This document shows positions 42,711 to 51,675 of a stretch of DNA of 64,000 bases, in pieces. This DNA is from Desulfamplus sp. (GTDB lineage: Bacteria > Desulfobacterota > Desulfobacteria > Desulfobacterales > Desulfobacteraceae), in the NCBI GenBank assembly GCA_015231615.1, contig JADGBE010000015.1, forward strand, positions 1-64,000. Direction: 5' to 3'. Every line of letters begins with the position of its first letter. Within the stretch, counting starts at the first letter, position 1. The notes beneath the pieces are model-generated. The model saw only the letters and a program-made list of their open reading frames with translations, made no database searches and was not told where the DNA came from. The translations under genes and the position numbers were made by a program.

Positions 42711-44165
42711 ATGAGTGAAATAAAGAAATTTGAGAAGATTCTTATTGCGAATCGAGGTGAGATAGCTATAAGAATCTGCCGAGCTGTTATAGAAGAGGGT
42801 ATAAAAGCTGTAGCCATATATGAAACCCCTGATAATGAATCACGACATATTTATATTGCTAATGAAGCTGTCTGGATAGGTCCCGGACCTCGTAAAGATT
42901 ATTTAGATATTGACCGTGTTATATGGGCTGCTAAAAAAAGTGGTTGTCAGGCAGTTCACCCCGGATATGGTTTTCTTGCTGAAAATCCTGATTTACCTCG
43001 TGCATGTGAACAAGAGGGTTTAATTTTTATAGGTCCTCCTGTTCAAGTTGTTCAAGATTTAGGAGATAAAACAATTGCAAGAAGACTCGCACAGGAGGCT
43101 GGAATTAAGGTTATCCCGGGTAGCAGTATTTTGCCTGAAGGAGAGGATAAAGTTTCATCTGCTCTTAGCTTTTCTAAACAATACGGTTATCCTGTAATGT
43201 TGAAGGCAGTTGCAGGCGGAGGCGGAAGGGGAATAAGACGCGTTAACAATGATGCTGAACTTTTAGAGCAGCTTCCGTTAGCTGAAAAAGAGGCAATATC
43301 ATCTTTTGGTGATGGACGTCTCTATCTTGAAAAAGGATTAATACGTCCACGCCATGTTGAAGTTCAGATTTTAGCAGATAATTACGGTAATGTTGTACAT
43401 TTAGGGGCAAGAAACTGCTCTATTCAGAGGCGTCATCAAAAACTTGTTGAGATTGCACCCGGTATGTTACAACCTGATCTTGAAAATGAAATATGCCAAA
43501 CAGCAGTAAAGTTTGCCCGTTATGCTGGCTATAGAAATGCAGGAACTGTAGAGTTTTTGTTAGATCATGATGACCAATTCTACTTTCTTGAGATCAATAC
43601 ACGTCTTCAAGTTGAACATACAGTTACAGAGGTGATAACAGGTATTGACATTGTTCGCCGTCAAATAAGAATAACAAGAGGACTGCCTCTTGATATATCT
43701 CAAAAAGATGTATTGTGTAGAGGTTTTGCAATTGAAGTTAGAATTAATGCAGAAGATCCAAAACAAAATTTCGCCCCTGAAAGCGATAAAGTTGTATCTG
43801 TATATCAATCACCGGGAGGTCCTGGTATCAGATTAGATGGAATGGTATATCAGGGCTATAAAATTTCATCTTCATATGACTCTCTATTAGTTAAGTTGAC
43901 TGTTTATGGTTTTACTTGGGCTGATGCAACAAGCCGTCTTGAGAGAGCGTTAAGAAACTTTGTTATAGTAGGTCCTAAAACAACAATTCCATTTTATATT
44001 AAAATTGTTCAGGAGAGAGAATTTTTATCAGGTCAATTTGATACTGAATATATAGATAGACACCCTGAACTTTTTGACTATCGCTCTATAGAAAGAGAAG
44101 AGGCAAAAATTGCTAAACTTTTAGGACACATCAACCATAAAAAATACAATCCTTTTGCACTATAA
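42711..44165 (+). CDS. pycA: Biotin carboxylase subunit (PycA/AccC type)
   Basis: A 484-residue ATP-grasp enzyme that carboxylates biotin using ATP and bicarbonate. The N-terminal ILIANRGEIAIRICRA, the glycine-rich KAVAGGGGRGIR and the RHVEVQILAD, NCSIQRRHQK and EINTRLQVEHTVTE motifs are complete. It is followed 34 bp later by a carboxyltransferase/biotin-carrier protein and so forms a two-subunit carboxylase, like PycA/PycB or CfiB/CfiA, rather than an acetyl-CoA carboxylase. Confidence 0.88.
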   Translation: MSEIKKFEKILIANRGEIAIRICRAVIEEGIKAVAIYETPDNESRHIYIANEAVWIGPGPRKDYLDIDRVIWAAKKSGCQAVHPGYGFLAENPDLPRACEQEGLIFIGPPVQVVQDLGDKTIARRLAQEAGIKVIPGSSILPEGEDKVSSALSFSKQYGYPVMLKAVAGGGGRGIRRVNNDAELLEQLPLAEKEAISSFGDGRLYLEKGLIRPRHVEVQILADNYGNVVHLGARNCSIQRRHQKLVEIAPGMLQPDLENEICQTAVKFARYAGYRNAGTVEFLLDHDDQFYFLEINTRLQVEHTVTEVITGIDIVRRQIRITRGLPLDISQKDVLCRGFAIEVRINAEDPKQNFAPESDKVVSVYQSPGGPGIRLDGMVYQGYKISSSYDSLLVKLTVYGFTWADATSRLERALRNFVIVGPKTTIPFYIKIVQEREFLSGQFDTEYIDRHPELFDYRSIEREEAKIAKLLGHINHKKYNPFAL

Positions 44166-44199
44166 TTTAAAATTATAATTTTGTAAGGAAAAAGATAAA

Positions 44200-46113
44200 A
44201 TGTTTAACAGAATTTTACCCAATACTCCCCCAGAAGATGGACTTCGTATTTTACGAGAATCAAAGGGATATTTTATTACAAATACAGCAAGAGATCTCTC
44301 TCAGTCAGATTTTAAAAACAGAATCCTTCCCCATACTGATTTTATGGTAGCATCTGAAAGAGATGAAGCAGGTTTTTTCTCACTTGAGATTACAGGAGGT
44401 GCAAGTGTCCATGTTGATCTTTTAAGAAAACAGATCAACCCTTTTGAGCGTCTTCGGCTCTTAAGACAAAAGATGCCACGCACAATGTTTCAGACACTAT
44501 GTCGCGGAATAAATCTTTTTGGTTATCGTCCCTATCCTGAAAATGTAATAAGAATTACTGTTCAAGAATTTGCAAAATATGTTGATGTCTGGAGAGTATT
44601 TGATTTTTTAAATCATGTTCCGAATATGATTCCAGTTTTTGAGGAGGTTAAGCGAGCTGGAAAATATTTAGAGCCAACGTTATGCTTTTCAACAGGTCCT
44701 GAGCATACTGACGATTTTTATGTAGGCAAAGCTAAAGAGATTATGGATATTACAGGGAAAGATATTATTCTTGCAATTAAAAACCATTCAGGATTAGGTT
44801 CTCCAGCACGTATTTCTCGTTTAGTCTCCTCTCTTAAAAGCTCTTTTCCAGATTTAATTATTCACTATCACGGTCATAACACAGATGGAAATGATATAGG
44901 AAGAATTGTAGCAGCAGTTCAAGCTGGTGCAAAAATTATTGATGCTGCTGATCATGCTATGACTGGTTTTTTTGGACCTCCTCCTTTAATGACAGTTGTA
45001 GATATGCTTGCAGAAGATGGATACAATGCAGAAGGGATAAATTTAGATGCTGTTATTGAGACAAATAACAAACTAAAAAAAATAAGACCCGCCTACTCTC
45101 AATTTGAATCTCAGTTCAAAGGGTTTGATCCAACAGTGCATATTCATAAACTTCCGGGAGGAGCGATGGGTTCAAGTTTTGAACAGGCTCTTAAAGGTAA
45201 TTTTCTTGATAAAATGCCTGATATATTAATGAAAGAGCTTCCAAAGGTTCATATTGAGTTAGGAAATTTTTGGAGCGTAACACCAGGTTCCCAGATTCTA
45301 TGGACAACAGCGGTTTCTCATACTCTAAGCGGAAAGAGGTATGAAAATGCCTCCCAAGACCTTAAAGATTTAATGTTAGAGAGATATGGTCCATTTCCAT
45401 TTAGAAAGCCTTCAGATGATATTTATAGAACAGTATTTGGTCCAGAGTGGAGAGATATTGTAAAAAATGAAGCCTATGCAGAGAAAACTAATCCTATTGA
45501 TATTGAACTCGAAAGAGAGAAACTTGAAAAGGCAATATATCGATCTTGTGATATAGAGGAGCTTGTCCTTTACTTACAGCACCCAAGAGATACTGTAGAA
45601 TTTTTCAAATTTGAAGAAGAGTATGGTAAAACTTATGTGTTACCCCCAGAAATATGGTTTAAACAGGGCGGATTTACATCTGGAGACGTTGTAACTTTTG
45701 AAGATTATAAGGGGAAACACCATCAGATAGTATTTGGTGAAAGTAGCGTAAGAGAGCATGATGTCGTTACTTACCTTACTATAAATCACCACCCAGAGCC
45801 TTTTGTTTATAGTAAAGATGACGATAATAATAAATCTATTAAACAGGTTGAGCTTACTCAAAAACAAATTGCTGAACTGGCTGAAATGGGAGAGATAAGG
45901 GCAAAATTGGCAGGTGTCATAACAGAAGTTCATGTGAAAGAAAATGATGTAGTTAATGAACATGATCTGTTAATGACCCTTGAAGCTATGAAGATGCTCA
46001 ACAATATTGCCAGCACTATTGATGGAGTCGTAAAAGAGATAGCTGTCAAAAATGGACAGGGCGTAAAACAAGGAGACCTTTTAATAAGGTTAAAACCTAA
46101 GAAATCGAATTAA
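44200..46113 (+). CDS. Divergent carboxyltransferase-biotin carrier subunit (PycB-like)
   Basis: A 637-residue protein with a TIM-barrel carboxyltransferase domain (about 1-300), the PYC/OadA accessory domain and a C-terminal biotin domain with the target Lys in LEAMKM. The predicted metal ligands remain: Asp in NTARDLSQS, Lys in LAIKNHSG and HxH in HYHGHNTDG. The surrounding residues differ sharply from pyruvate carboxylase (usually RDAHQS, KDMAGLL, HTHDTSG). DAADHAMTGFFGPPPL replaces the usual DTAIS region. The substrate may therefore not be pyruvate. It partners the upstream biotin carboxylase. Confidence 0.75.
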   Translation: MFNRILPNTPPEDGLRILRESKGYFITNTARDLSQSDFKNRILPHTDFMVASERDEAGFFSLEITGGASVHVDLLRKQINPFERLRLLRQKMPRTMFQTLCRGINLFGYRPYPENVIRITVQEFAKYVDVWRVFDFLNHVPNMIPVFEEVKRAGKYLEPTLCFSTGPEHTDDFYVGKAKEIMDITGKDIILAIKNHSGLGSPARISRLVSSLKSSFPDLIIHYHGHNTDGNDIGRIVAAVQAGAKIIDAADHAMTGFFGPPPLMTVVDMLAEDGYNAEGINLDAVIETNNKLKKIRPAYSQFESQFKGFDPTVHIHKLPGGAMGSSFEQALKGNFLDKMPDILMKELPKVHIELGNFWSVTPGSQILWTTAVSHTLSGKRYENASQDLKDLMLERYGPFPFRKPSDDIYRTVFGPEWRDIVKNEAYAEKTNPIDIELEREKLEKAIYRSCDIEELVLYLQHPRDTVEFFKFEEEYGKTYVLPPEIWFKQGGFTSGDVVTFEDYKGKHHQIVFGESSVREHDVVTYLTINHHPEPFVYSKDDDNNKSIKQVELTQKQIAELAEMGEIRAKLAGVITEVHVKENDVVNEHDLLMTLEAMKMLNNIASTIDGVVKEIAVKNGQGVKQGDLLIRLKPKKSN

Positions 46114-46151
46114 ATTATATGGATGTCTGTTTTTATGCTTCTAAGTGGAAG

Positions 46152-46186
46152 AGCATTTTAATAACTCTTCTTGTTATTAAAATGCT
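46152..46186 (+). terminator. Hairpin after the carboxylase operon
   Basis: Arms agcattttaataac (46152-46165) and gttattaaaatgct (46173-46186) form a 14-bp stem with a 7-nt loop, followed by aaaatttt. It is a likely terminator for pycA and its partner. Confidence 0.6.
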
Positions 46187-46207
46187 AAAATTTTGCTAAC
46201 ATAAACT

Positions 46208-46287
46208 CTATAGCTTTCCAGATAATTATTTTGCCCCCTTGGGGAGGGGCAATAGGAATTGCCAATTTATTTATCTGGAATACTATA
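46208..46287. mobile_element. Palindromic MITE, copy B (short form)
   Basis: An 80-bp member of the family at 28225 and 52692, in opposite orientation: ctatagctttccagataattatt ... ttatctggaatactata. It lies just before the trkA start; an open frame in phase with trkA runs from within it (46231). Confidence 0.8.
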
Positions 46288-46311
46288 ATTTCATTATTGG
46301 GCGGTTTAATT

Positions 46312-47676
46312 TTGAAAATTATTATTGTAGGTGCAGGAGAGGTTGGTTACCATATTGCAAGCCGTCTTGCTGCTGAGAGTAAAAATGTTGTGGTAATTGA
46401 TAAAAATCCTGAGGCTATAAGGCGTGTTGCTGAAAATATTGATGTTCAAACAATACGTGCATCTGGAAGTTCTCCTGCTGTGCTTGAAGAGGCTGGTATA
46501 AAATCTGCTGAGATTCTACTTGCAGTTACAAACAGTGATGAGTCAAATTTAGTATCATGCCTTGTGGCAAACATGCTCTCTCCAGCTACAAAAAAACTCG
46601 CCAGAATAAGAAGTGCAGATTATGATGACTACCATCAAATGTTTAGCTTAGCCGCCCCTCATATTAATACTGTAATTAATCCTGAGATTGAGGTTGTTAA
46701 TACCATATTGCGTATTATGCAAGTCCCTTGTGCTGTTGATATGGGCGAACTTGCTGGCGGTAAAGTCATCTTTGTTGGGCTTGTTCTAAACAGCCACTCT
46801 CCAATGGCAAACCTTCGCCTTGCTGATTTTGGAAAGATATTTGGTCAATCAAGACCTCTAATTGCAGCAATTGTGCGAAATGATCAATTGATTGTGCCAA
46901 GGGGTGAACACACACTTCAATCTGGAGATGTTGTCTATTTTGTCTGTGAAAAGGAGAGACTTCAAGAGACCTTACGGCTATTTGGTGAAAGTTTAGAACC
47001 AGTTAAAAGGGTTATGATTGTTGGCGGAGGGAGGATAGGGCACCGACTTGCAAAGACACTTGAATCTGAATCTATCCATACCAAGATCATAGAATCTAAT
47101 TTAGAAAGATGCAAATTTCTCTCTGAAAGAATGGATAAAACAGTTGTGCTTCATGGAGATGGCTCTAATCAAAAACTTTTAATCGAAGAGAATGTTAAAG
47201 ATTGTGATGTTGTTGTTACCCTAACACACAATGAAGAGACCAATATTTTGGTCTCTTTACTTGCAAAGAATTTAGGAGCTGGTAGCACTATCACAAAAGT
47301 CAGTAATTTTAGTTATTTCCCACTTATATCAGCAATTGGACTTAAAAAAGTTGTAAGCCCAAGGTTGTCAGCAATTAGCTCTATTCTTCATAATGTTAGA
47401 AAAGGGAAAATGTTAAGTGTTATATCTCTTCTTAGGGAAGAAGCTGAGATGATTGAAGCAATGGCTCTTGAGACATCAGCAATAACTAACAAACCTCTGA
47501 AAAAAATCTCTTTTCCAAAAGGTGCGATTCTTATTTTGATTATAAGAGATGATATTATAATGATTCCAACAGGTGAAAGTGTTGTGAAACATGGAGATAA
47601 AATTATAATTTTTGCAAGAAAGCAGGCAATCCCTAAGATAGAAAAAATGCTCACTGTAAAATTATCATTTTTCTAA
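46312..47676 (+). CDS. trkA: K+ uptake regulatory protein TrkA
   Basis: A peripheral NAD-binding regulator with two tandem RCK_N/RCK_C units. Rossmann motifs are IIIVGAGEVGYHIASRL and VMIVGGGRIGHRLAK. From the TTG at 46312, seven bases after GGGCGG, it has 454 residues, close to E. coli TrkA. An in-frame ATG at 46231 would add 27 residues, but those are encoded by a MITE and look non-native. trkH follows 51 bp downstream. Confidence 0.9.
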   Translation: MKIIIVGAGEVGYHIASRLAAESKNVVVIDKNPEAIRRVAENIDVQTIRASGSSPAVLEEAGIKSAEILLAVTNSDESNLVSCLVANMLSPATKKLARIRSADYDDYHQMFSLAAPHINTVINPEIEVVNTILRIMQVPCAVDMGELAGGKVIFVGLVLNSHSPMANLRLADFGKIFGQSRPLIAAIVRNDQLIVPRGEHTLQSGDVVYFVCEKERLQETLRLFGESLEPVKRVMIVGGGRIGHRLAKTLESESIHTKIIESNLERCKFLSERMDKTVVLHGDGSNQKLLIEENVKDCDVVVTLTHNEETNILVSLLAKNLGAGSTITKVSNFSYFPLISAIGLKKVVSPRLSAISSILHNVRKGKMLSVISLLREEAEMIEAMALETSAITNKPLKKISFPKGAILILIIRDDIIMIPTGESVVKHGDKIIIFARKQAIPKIEKMLTVKLSFF

Positions 47677-47727
47677 ACAGCTGTTGGAAGAACTAATTTC
47701 TAAATATCTCTGTTGGAGGAGCTAATA

Positions 47728-49173
47728 ATGAAGTGGCATTACATTATAAATATAATTGGCATTCTTCTGATAGTTCTTGCTCTTTCTATGTTTTTTCCTA
47801 TTGGGTGCAGTCTATTCTATGATGATGGTTCTATTATACCTCTTCTCTATTCAACGCTCATAACTATTGGGGTTGGTTCCACACTATTTTTAATATCAAG
47901 AGGAACAGAGATAGACTACATTAATCAAAGGGAAGGAATGGCTATTGTTGCTTTAGGTTGGACAATTATTAGCTTGTTTGGTGCTTTGCCTTTCTATTTA
48001 GGCGATGTATGTAACTTTAGCGATGCTTTTTTTGAATCAGTATCTGGATTTACCACAACTGGCTCATCAATTTTGACAAATATCGAAAGTGTCTCTAAAA
48101 GTCTGCTTTTCTGGCGAAGTTTTATTCAATGGCTTGGTGGTATGGGGATTATTGTTTTATCATTGGCTATACTTCCGTTTCTTGGTGTAGGAGGAATGCA
48201 ACTTTTTAAAGCCGAAGTTCCAAGCCCTGTTCCTGATAAACTTACCCCAAGACTTACAGACTCTGCAAAAATATTGTGGTATGTCTATATTTTGTTTTCC
48301 ATAGCCCAAGTAATTTTACTACTTTTTGGAGGAATGAATCTCTATGACTCTTTATGCCACACATTTACAACCATGCCAACAGGAGGCTTTTCCACAAAAA
48401 ATAGCTCAATTGCACATTTTAATAGTAGCTATATTGATTATGTAATTCTGATTTTTATGGTTCTTGCTGGTATAAATTTTTCGTTACACTACCAGTTGCT
48501 AAGGGGAAAAACTCTTATTTTTTGGAGAGATAGTGAGTGTCGCTTTTTTTTGCTATTCATACTTGGGGTAACTTTGGCGGTTACTTTCAATGTTTATGGA
48601 ACTGTTTATGATAGCTTTGAAAAATCTTTTCAATATGCCTCTTTTCAAGTTGTCTCTATTATTACAACTACTGGCTATGCTACAGCAGATTATGAACTTT
48701 GGCCCGGGTTAAGTCAGGTGCTTATATTTATTTGTCTTTTTATTGGTGCATCTGCTGGCTCTACTGGTGGTGGTATGAAATTTGCCCGTATTATGGTCTG
48801 CTTTAAATATTGCTATCGTGAGATTTTCTCATTAATACACCCCAGTAGTGTTTCACAGATTAAGATGAACTCTGTAGTTGTTCAAAATCATGTAGTCAGA
48901 AGTATTATGGGTTTTATTGCCCTCTATATAGGGCTTTTTGTTTTTTGCAGCATTTTGTTATCTGTAATGGGTCTTGATTTGGTTACATCTTTTAGTGCAG
49001 TTGCCACCTGTATTGGTAATGTTGGACCAGGGTTTGGTGCTGTGGGACCTATTGATAACTTTGCATCTATACCAGTAGCAGGAAAATGGTTACTATCTTG
49101 GTGTATGTTAATCGGCAGATTAGAGATATACACCATGATTATTTTGTTTGTTCCTGAATTTTGGAAAAAATGA
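47728..49173 (+). CDS. trkH: Trk K+ transporter membrane subunit TrkH
   Basis: A 481-residue TrkH/TrkG protein. Pore-loop segments are SGFTTTGSSIL, TMPTGGFSTKNSS, TTTGYATADYE and GNVGPGFG. K+ moves through it, gated by TrkA. The ATG at 47728 follows GGAGGAG; a TTG at 47713 lies within the ribosome site. It differs from the KtrB-like gene at 40325 and pairs naturally with trkA immediately upstream. Confidence 0.92.
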   Translation: MKWHYIINIIGILLIVLALSMFFPIGCSLFYDDGSIIPLLYSTLITIGVGSTLFLISRGTEIDYINQREGMAIVALGWTIISLFGALPFYLGDVCNFSDAFFESVSGFTTTGSSILTNIESVSKSLLFWRSFIQWLGGMGIIVLSLAILPFLGVGGMQLFKAEVPSPVPDKLTPRLTDSAKILWYVYILFSIAQVILLLFGGMNLYDSLCHTFTTMPTGGFSTKNSSIAHFNSSYIDYVILIFMVLAGINFSLHYQLLRGKTLIFWRDSECRFFLLFILGVTLAVTFNVYGTVYDSFEKSFQYASFQVVSIITTTGYATADYELWPGLSQVLIFICLFIGASAGSTGGGMKFARIMVCFKYCYREIFSLIHPSSVSQIKMNSVVVQNHVVRSIMGFIALYIGLFVFCSILLSVMGLDLVTSFSAVATCIGNVGPGFGAVGPIDNFASIPVAGKWLLSWCMLIGRLEIYTMIILFVPEFWKK

Positions 49174-49221
49174 AAATTGATTATGATTATACTTTTAGTA
49201 GCATTAAGGAGTTATAGTTAA

Positions 49222-49881
49222 ATGTCTCAACAGATATTTATTATAGGTCTTGGACAGTTTGGAATGTCTTTAGCAAGGACTCTATCTGAAAAAGGTGCTG
49301 AGGTTCTTGCAGTTGATACAAAAAAACAACTTGTGGAAGAGGCATCTCTTTTTGTTACAGAAGCCTTAGTAATAGATGCAACAGACGAGGCAGAGCTTGC
49401 ACGTCTTGAGCCAAACAAACGTGATGCTGTAGTATGTGCAATTGGTGATGACTCAAAAGAGGCATCAATTATCTGCACAGCTCTTCTTCGTCAGATGGGG
49501 GCACCCCTTATTGTTGCACGGGCAAACGATAAACTTCATCAAAGAATTCTACACCTTGTAGGAGCTAACCAAATAATAAACCCAGAACAAGAATTTGGGA
49601 AAAGGTTTGCAAACAGATTGCTCTACAGAAACGTAATTACAGATAGATCGCTTGGAGATGATCTTCTTCTTACCGAAATATGTGTTCAGCCTTCAATGGT
49701 TGGTAAGAGTTTAATTGATCTCGCACTTCCAAGACGTTTTGGCGTTATGGTTGTTGCTATCAGACGTGGTGAGTCAAAAAAAATGCTACAGCCATCTCCA
49801 TCTGATCCTTTGAAAAAAGGCGATAATTTGATTATAGTTTCCAATGAATCTGCAATTCCGAAACTTATAAAAGGTGTATAA
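49222..49881 (+). CDS. ktrA: Single RCK-unit K+ channel regulator (KtrA-like)
   Basis: A 219-residue protein with one RCK_N Rossmann domain (FIIGLGQFGMSLARTLSEKG) and one RCK_C domain. Single-unit proteins of this length are KtrA-type and form octameric rings on KtrB. The matching membrane subunit is probably the KtrB-like gene at 40325 rather than the adjacent trkH. AAGGAG precedes the ATG. Confidence 0.88.
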   Translation: MSQQIFIIGLGQFGMSLARTLSEKGAEVLAVDTKKQLVEEASLFVTEALVIDATDEAELARLEPNKRDAVVCAIGDDSKEASIICTALLRQMGAPLIVARANDKLHQRILHLVGANQIINPEQEFGKRFANRLLYRNVITDRSLGDDLLLTEICVQPSMVGKSLIDLALPRRFGVMVVAIRRGESKKMLQPSPSDPLKKGDNLIIVSNESAIPKLIKGV

Positions 49882-49884
49882 TCT

Positions 49885-50595
49885 ATGCGTATTGGACAAG
49901 CCACAAATATTGGGGCGTGGGTTTTGATTTCTCTTAATCTGCTTATGGCATTTGGTTCTATCTGGATTTTTATGCGAATGTCTCCTGCAATAAAAGAGAT
50001 TATTGAGCAGAACGAACACTCTTTGCAGGCGTGTGAAGAGATGCTTGCATCTCTATCTATGATGATAAAGGCAAACGATGGCGGTGGCAATAATAAGATT
50101 GCTTTACAACAAGCTAATAAAGTGTTGCTTGTAAAATTTGAAGATGCATTAAAGCGTGCTACAAACAATATCACAGAAAAGGAAGAGCCTCACGCAATAG
50201 AGCTTATAAAAACGCAATTTAAACTGGCATTTGATGGAGATTTTAAAGCTAAAGAAGAAACAGTTGCTGCCATTATTTTGCTTGGAAAAATTAACAGAGA
50301 GGCAATGATAAAAGCAGATATTCGTGCACGTCAATTCGGACAGGCTGGAGCTTGGGGAGTTGTCTTTATGTCAACTACTATATTTTTTTCAGGAATGTTA
50401 TTTAAACGCAATCTTTTACACAATCTCATAAGACCAATTGAGGAGATTGATTCTGTTATTTCTGCCCACCGTAATGGAGATAATATGCGTAGATGCTCTG
50501 GGGCAGATTTACCTGCTGATTTTGTCTCTATATTTCACGGGATAAATGAGATTTTAGATCAATGCCAATCTGAATTTTCTATAAGACAAAAATAA
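49885..50595 (+). CDS. Two-span membrane protein with sensor-like layout
   Basis: A 236-residue protein with membrane helices at about 10-30 and 153-172. They flank an extracytoplasmic helical domain of about 120 residues, and a HAMP-like segment (LIRPIEEIDSVISAHRNGD) follows. This is the front part of a sensor kinase or chemoreceptor without any output domain. It starts 3 bp after ktrA and its stop overlaps the heptose kinase start (TAATG), so it is co-translated. A role in osmotic or K+ sensing is only a guess. Confidence 0.55.
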   Translation: MRIGQATNIGAWVLISLNLLMAFGSIWIFMRMSPAIKEIIEQNEHSLQACEEMLASLSMMIKANDGGGNNKIALQQANKVLLVKFEDALKRATNNITEKEEPHAIELIKTQFKLAFDGDFKAKEETVAAIILLGKINREAMIKADIRARQFGQAGAWGVVFMSTTIFFSGMLFKRNLLHNLIRPIEEIDSVISAHRNGDNMRRCSGADLPADFVSIFHGINEILDQCQSEFSIRQK

Positions 50596-51560
50596 TGAAT
50601 ATTAATTTAAGCGATTTTGCCAAATCAAAAATTTTGGTTATTGGTGATATAATGGTTGACTGTTACCTTTGGGGAAAAGTTGAACGAATCTCTCCAGAAG
50701 CACCAGTTCCCATTGTTCAAACCTTAAAAAGAACCTATATGCTTGGTGGGGCTGGCAATGTTGCCCTTAACCTTGCATCTATTGGCTGTCAGACAGATAT
50801 AATGGCAATCTGTGGAAATGACAAAGCAGGCGATCAGCTTAAACAGATGCTTAGTGAGAATCTTATAACGAGCCATCTTATTTTTAATGATGCACATCTT
50901 ACGATCACTAAAACCAGAATTATGGCTCTTGAACAGCAGTTATTACGCATTGATGAAGAGAGAATCCAAACACTGCAAGTTGGATTAAAAGAGTATTTGC
51001 TATCAAAACTTAGAGAGATAATTCTCTCTTATAATGCAGTTATATTGTCTGATTATGGAAAAGGACTTCTAAAAACTCCTGATATTACAGAGTCAATCAT
51101 ATCTCTTTGCAGAGCTAATAATATCTCTGTCTTTGTTGATCCAAAGGGTAAAGATTGGGGGCGTTACAAGTATGCAACTTGCGTTACACCAAATAGTGCT
51201 GAATTAAATCTTGTAGCAAATGAAAATATAGAGAGTGAAAAGGAGCTTATAGAGATTTCAGAGCGTATTAGAAAAGAGTACTCTCTTGATTGGCTATTAG
51301 TAACACGAGGCTCAAAAGGTATGTGTTTAACTGGGGAATTTCCCTCCCCATTGCTTATTCCAACTCAAGCACGACAAGTTTATGATGTTTCAGGGGCAGG
51401 AGATACCGTTATTTCTGTGTTAGCTGCTGGTGTCTCTATTGGATTATCTTTTCAAGATGCTGCAATGGTTGCAAATAAGGCAGCAGGAGTTGTGGTTGGA
51501 AAAGTTGGAACTCAGCCCATCACAAAAGATGAACTTGAAGCAGTGTTAAATCATTCCTGA
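50595..51560 (+). CDS. rfaE1: D-glycero-beta-D-manno-heptose-7-phosphate kinase (RfaE domain I)
   Basis: A PfkB/ribokinase-fold enzyme of 321 residues, the kinase half of HldE, which makes heptose 1,7-bisphosphate for lipopolysaccharide core. Motifs: DIMVDCYLWGKVERISPEAP, GGAGNVALNLA and the catalytic VSGAGDTVISV. The adenylyltransferase half (domain II) is absent and must be a separate gene. It overlaps the upstream gene by one base. An inverted repeat of cacggatt units begins in its stop codon. Confidence 0.92.
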   Translation: MNINLSDFAKSKILVIGDIMVDCYLWGKVERISPEAPVPIVQTLKRTYMLGGAGNVALNLASIGCQTDIMAICGNDKAGDQLKQMLSENLITSHLIFNDAHLTITKTRIMALEQQLLRIDEERIQTLQVGLKEYLLSKLREIILSYNAVILSDYGKGLLKTPDITESIISLCRANNISVFVDPKGKDWGRYKYATCVTPNSAELNLVANENIESEKELIEISERIRKEYSLDWLLVTRGSKGMCLTGEFPSPLLIPTQARQVYDVSGAGDTVISVLAAGVSIGLSFQDAAMVANKAAGVVVGKVGTQPITKDELEAVLNHS

Positions 51561-51675
51561 ATCACGGATTAACCTGATTACGCAAATTGCACGGATTACA
51601 GGATTTCACTGATTTTTAAACATACTGCTACTATAAAATCCGTGTAATCTTTTAATCTGTGGGAATCCGTGATTC
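51559..51675. repeat. Inverted repeat of cacggatta units between convergent genes
   Basis: gaatcacggatt (51559-51570) pairs with aatccgtgattc (51664-51675), and inner copies of the same unit occur at 51590-51600 and 51637-51648. The repeat runs over the stop codon of the heptose kinase and the last codons of the convergent RarD-like gene. It may act as a two-way terminator. Confidence 0.65.
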
